Positions 59,578 to 64,000 of a DNA stretch of 64,000 bases are shown piece after piece. How positions within the stretch are numbered: position 1 is the first letter of the stretch; every line of letters begins with the position of its first letter. The stretch comes from Isoetes taiwanensis (lineage: Eukaryota; Streptophyta; Lycopodiopsida; Isoetales; Isoetaceae), in the NCBI GenBank assembly GCA_021234155.1, contig JAJEKV010000046.1:11112818-11176817 (forward strand). Direction: 5' to 3'. The translations under genes and the position numbers were made by a program. Below the pieces are notes generated by a model, which did not search any database, was not told the origin of the DNA, and was given only the letters and a program-made list of their open reading frames with translations.

Positions 59578-59631
59578 ATGCTTAATTTACTTGGTAGATC
59601 AACCCATGTAAATGCTTAATTTACTTGGTAG
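59564..59631. repeat. 34-bp unit repeated twice in tandem
   Basis: ATCAACCCATGTAAATGCTT plus 14 more bases is repeated exactly at 59564-59597 and 59598-59631. The first unit contains the stop codon of the dirigent-like pseudogene. Confidence 0.95.
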
Positions 59632-62339
59632 ATACCAGATAGTCATATGTTGATCTTAATTTGTTTGACAGGCTAAGTAAGCCTTGAATAATGCTATTTC
59701 ATATAATTCATTATTGATGATACACCTACTACTTGCAATTCTATTTGTTATGATGTAACGTAATATAAATTTAAGGATGCTTGACATATAAGATGGGTAA
59801 ATCACATTGTAACTTGTATGTTTTGAGTAATTAGATGTCATCACTTCAAATATGTAAAATAATGTCATACTTGGAACTAATAATTGGTATCTGGCTCAAT
59901 AATAATCATAGTTACATATGTTGGTCTTGTACCACATTCACCAATTCCTGTTCGAGTCTAATTCAACTAGGCACTAGAACCAGCAGTTTGCTTTAGGGAA
60001 TCTATACTTGTGGTTTTTTAATTCCAGTGATCTGTGGTTTGGAGCATGATGCCTAGGTGCCAAACTAAAAACATATAAGAAATTGATACAGTCTAGGAAA
60101 TTGCATGGCAACATACGGCAAAGACCAAGAAGGTAAATTGTTTTTGAATTTGTAACGACTTGTAATAAATGACCTTGGCGAGAACAGAGCGATTGCTTTT
60201 TGCTTTTATCGTAATGCGCGTTTAAAAATGAAGTTGAGTTCAACGAATCGACCTATCAATGTCGTGAATTTTTAGAAGGAAGGAAGGAAGGAACAACAAT
60301 TAGCTGTGTCGGCAAATCTAACTTTTAAATATACAAAATATTACATTCCTTAAGACGGGTGTGACCAATTGAGAATAGATAGTAGTAAACAAATGTTCTT
60401 GAAGTAGAAACCAGTATCAGGAGCAAATTAAGAAGTCAGCGTATGTCAAAACAAAAGCCCAGCCTTGTCTTCTCAGAGCGAAAGTCCAAAATTGTCTTCT
60501 CAATTAATTCAAATATGGCGTGAAAATTGGTATACAAAAGATCAAACCGAGCCCACAAGTTTCCCAAATGTTACCTCCTTACGACAACACTTTCTGTTTC
60601 GTAGCTTTCTCAGCAAAGAAATTAATGAAGAAGGAAACTGCAGGCGGAGCTTACACCCTAGAATTAGACCAAGTTTCAAATATCAAGTTGATACGAATAT
60701 GAAACATAATATTCTAATCGTGTCGGCAATGACTATATCTCAGCAGTAGAAGATAAGAAGAAGAACGCCTTAATTAACCCAAGACTTGACTTTGAGACTT
60801 TTGTTCCAAATTGGACCGAGGAATGCATGGTGCTTTTTGGTTCTGTTAGTGCAAGCACTTGCTTTGTTTACTATAACCTTCAAGGTACAAAATAGTAGAC
60901 AACGTCCAATAAGGAGGATTCAAATATAGAGGATGATAAAGAAGAAATATATTAGTCCAAGCTAAACCTAGTGCATTGCAAACCAAGCTCAAAAACTTCT
61001 AATGCAAATCATTAGCTAATGAGAAACAATGCTTTGACTTTGCTTGTGCAAATACCTGCTTTGTTATTCTAGCTTTCAAAATATAGGGAATTTGGTGAAA
61101 GGGGTTTGGATTTAATAGCATTATTTGCTAACAAGCACAATAGATGATGCTTTGGTTATGTCGTATACGTGCTTTGATTAGGATTGAGAATATTAAGGAT
61201 CACGCCAAAATATGCAAGGACGAGAAATCCATTGTATGAGTTCGGAGATTGTGTGAACACCATAAAGATTCTAAGGAACACAGAGGTGGCATCCATTGCA
61301 GGGCCTAGAGTTCTGCATTCCTTATTGCCCACAGATGGTCCAAACATACGGCCACTATTAAGCATGATCTGTGACCAACCCATGTACGTCAACCTGCTAG
61401 TTGTTATTATCGGGGTGAAAGAACATGTGATGTTCCCTTGTCGCAGATGGGTGCAGCGAAAAGGATGTTGCAGAATTCAAGTTCTGGCTTGAATAGGCAC
61501 ATGTATTTGAGAAGCTCAAACACTTGTTTCTTTTAGGGCATAAGCCCGTTGTCTTATTCAAGACCCTGAAGGCCAGTACATCTTGTGGCCAGACTAGTTT
61601 AACATCTGCGGAGGCTACAATGGCATTCAAGATTGTAGAGGACGCAGTATCAAGCTGGTTTCTCATAAAGTCATGATATCAAGTATTCTATTATTTTGGA
61701 GTAGCAATTTTGATTGATTGTGAAAACATGATGATTAAGCAACTTCACCCTCGGGCCATGGAGGGCAACCCTCCGTGCGCACCACCTTGTTAGTTCTTGG
61801 GATTCGTGCCAAGCTTTAAAAAATAAAAGAAAAATTCCTATCCCTCCCCAAATCCAATCTCCCCGCCACATGATACATCCGGGCGTGTGAAGGGCAGTAA
61901 CGGACCGAATCCCACGTGGGCATAGCATGTTCGATTTAATTATTAAGGGTTTTTTTATGTCTTATGTACCTTGTCTGCCTTTTTGCAAAATTCCTTTGGA
62001 TATCTCGACCAAGAATCTCAAGAACCCTAAAAATTCTGCATGCCAAGATCCAGATTTTTTGAACGATTTAACCATCTAATCATGGCCAAATGCTCCCGGA
62101 TTTACCTATTCTGAGCCAAGAACTCTCAAACTAAGCAAAAAGACGAAGATATGAGCAAGATTTTGCCAAGAACAGATCAAAACATGGGATTATGGAAAGG
62201 GGAAATTGTTTACAGAGATTTTCGAGGGCTTTGGGCGCAAAAAGTGATCGAGATTCCTCTCTTGGAGATCGGTTTGACTGACAACTACTTGAATTTGCCT
62301 TCCTCGCTTCTTGAATCCATAGATTACTTGAAGCAATCT
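59632..62339. other. AT-rich spacer without a supported gene
   Basis: No coding region can be supported. A short (GGAA)n microsatellite lies at about 60276-60291. A minus-strand reading near 61200-61400 weakly recalls an ion-exchanger segment but is not convincing. Sequence from about 62050 leads into the next retroelement and may be its degraded leader. Confidence 0.4.
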
Positions 62340-64000
62340 GCTTATGCTAATATGCTTTCTTATCTTCCCGATGATGTGCACTCTCCAATGATCCATTTTT
62401 TCCAGATTATGAGCAGGAGTTGCAGCCATAGGCCATTCTAAGAACAAATGTAGCGTGAAAGATTATTTTGCACGACAAGACAAGGCCAAGACTGCTAAAC
62501 CAAGTGTCTCTGTGAGATTTGTGCAGGAATTAGAAGATCAAGAGGAGATTATGGTAGTCCATACAAGAGGGATGTTCAATTCAAAGGATAAGGAAGTAAT
62601 GTAAGACAATGAGAAAGCTAATGCACCTAAAGCCAAGGATAATGAAGTCAATCAGGTTGTGCCACCCCCTCCTTGTCAAAAGTACATTAGGAAAGACAGA
62701 GAGAGTGAGAACTTTGAGGGTTTATTGAAGAATAGGTTGGGGAATTTGAAGCTTTTAACTTTATTGAGGAAGATCTCTTGATTCCAAGCCCTTGTGGTGA
62801 GTATGAGCTTGCTACTCCAGCACCAATATCAGAACCCAAGCTGCCCATGAAGTCAGCATAACCCAAGGTGAAAGCATTGCCTTTTTGTGGTTTGATGGAG
62901 GAATTTCCAAAAGGTTAAGTGTTGCATCTTCTGCTGCCATTGTGAAGGACCATACTAATAGATTATTGGCAGTATATTCTCAAATATTACCTCAAACATG
63001 GCTGAGTACAAGGCTCTCATAGCAGGCTTACAAAAGGCTAAGCATTTAGGCATTGCTAATATTGTTATTTTTGGAGACTCACAACTTGTTTGTAGGCAGG
63101 TTTTGGGAGAATATCAGGCCAAAAATGAGAACATGAACTTACTAAGGAACAATATTTTGGAAAAATTATCAAGCTTCAAGACTTGCAAGTTGCGCCATGT
63201 GCCAAGAGAGCTCAATAGTGAAGCTGATGCTTCATGTAGAAGTGTTCTCCTTGAGCACTTGGCTGAGGGAGCAATCAAAGAGGAAGACTTGGAGAAGGAT
63301 GACTTGCAGCAGCTCTATCCAATCCTCATCAATGCAAGTGAGAAAAAATAGGTTAAAGGGGTAAAAGTTGAAACAAATGGTCAAAGTAGAGTGCTTTATG
63401 TTGGTGACATATTTAAGGAAGAGGATGAAGGCTTTGTTATGAAAGATATATTTGCTTGGAACTATAACGAGTTGATTGGTGTTGACAAGAATGTGTGTGA
63501 GTTTGAAATTAAGATCAAGGAAGGCATGAAACCTGTTATGCAAAAACTTAGAAGGATAAATGGAGCTTTAATTGGTCTTATCAAGGAAGAACTATACAAA
63601 ATGAAAGATACTGGTGTGATTTCAGAAATTGTGAACCCTAGATGGTTGTCTTGTATTGTCCCTGTTGAAAAAAAGAACAAGACCTTTAGGATATACATTG
63701 ACTATAGAGATCTAAACAACGCTACTCTTAATTGTTATCCTTTGCCTTTATTGGAAGAGCTCTTACATGCTGTTGCAGGTAAAGAGATGTATTCCTTTTT
63801 AGATGGATTATCAAGGTTCAATCAAATCAGCATCAAAGAGGAGGATCAACCAAAAAATAGCGTTCATCACACCTTTGGAAACCTTGGCTATGAGGAGAAT
63901 GCCTTTTGGTCTTATGAATGCTTCCGTTACATTCCAAAGGGTAATGGATACTATATTCAAGAATATGCCTTCATCATTATTTAGGGTGTTTCTAGGTGAT
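62340..64000 (+). mobile_element. Ty3 element 4, internally deleted, runs off the window
   Basis: The piece starts inside Gag (YANMLSYLPDDVHSP, 62341-62385). It then jumps past two zinc knuckles to CSVKDYFARQDKAK and MVVHTRGMFNSKD, and after a second deletion goes into the extra RNase H (about 62880-63330). That domain is nearly intact: WFDGGISKRLS, MAEYKALIAGL, IFGDSQLVC and EADASC. The reverse transcriptase (63391 onward) has LRRINGALIGL, YIDYRDLNNAT and YSFLDGLSRF, and ends at the window edge where the catalytic motif reads FLGD instead of YLDD. It is closer to element 3 than to elements 1 and 2. Confidence 0.83.

Noticed and set aside
61156-61666. Possible cation/proton exchanger fragment on the minus strand (MLNSGRMFGPSVG)
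   Set aside because: The resemblance is limited to about ten residues, with stops on either side.
1-64000. Integrated pararetrovirus
   Set aside because: All RT-bearing segments lie with integrase, LTRs or LINE features; no viral movement or coat protein pattern was seen.

Overview
This window is nuclear DNA from a land plant, most likely a seed plant with a large, repeat-packed genome. A gymnosperm fits best, but that is an inference. The evidence is one intact class I TCP transcription factor gene, several decayed PPR genes, a dirigent-like pseudogene, GT-AG introns, a plant L1-type LINE, and several kinds of LTR retrotransposon. I found no rRNA, tRNA or CRISPR feature. The only gene I would call clearly functional is the TCP gene at 24517-25905; nearly everything else is mobile DNA or gene remains.

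Layout. 1-2043: nothing recognisable. 2049-12811: a structurally complete but mutated Ty3-type LTR element on the minus strand (5-bp target duplication GGCAA, primer site resembling the tRNA-Gln 3' end), with a 0.7-kb foreign insertion in one LTR. 12832-13120: a truncated LINE end. 13496-19161: a nearly full-length L1-type LINE on the minus strand with a 17-bp target duplication. 20720-24281: a broken, intron-containing gene whose protein resembles a Crypton/DUF3504-type tyrosine recombinase; its last exons are tandemly duplicated (about 1.3 kb x 2). 24517-25905: TCP gene. 27421-32990: a tandem duplication of about 2 kb, one copy split by a 5'-truncated LINE. 33590-34320: PPR pseudogene. 34668-43461: a mosaic of copia gag, a Ty3 gag, and the pol and 3' LTR of the same family as the first element. 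43462-47582: another decayed relative, cut off at 47583 by a very degenerate minus-strand Ty3 element (to about 53.4 kb), which itself holds a 586-bp solo LTR with target duplication AACCC. 53389-53606: two tRNA-like SINE heads. 54818-56281: an inverted-repeat (foldback-like) element. 56760-58440: PPR pseudogene pieces. 59076-59577: dirigent-like pseudogene with a TATA box. 62340-64000: a fourth member of the Ty3 family, running off the window.

Two systems deserve attention. First, the tyrosine-recombinase-like gene: I know of no well-described Crypton in a seed plant, and here core motifs and introns are visible. Second, the Ty3 family present four times: it carries an extra RNase H between protease and reverse transcriptase, while the usual RNase H after the reverse transcriptase has lost its acidic residues, and its Gag has three CCHC zinc knuckles. 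All protein assignments rest on motif reading without database searches.
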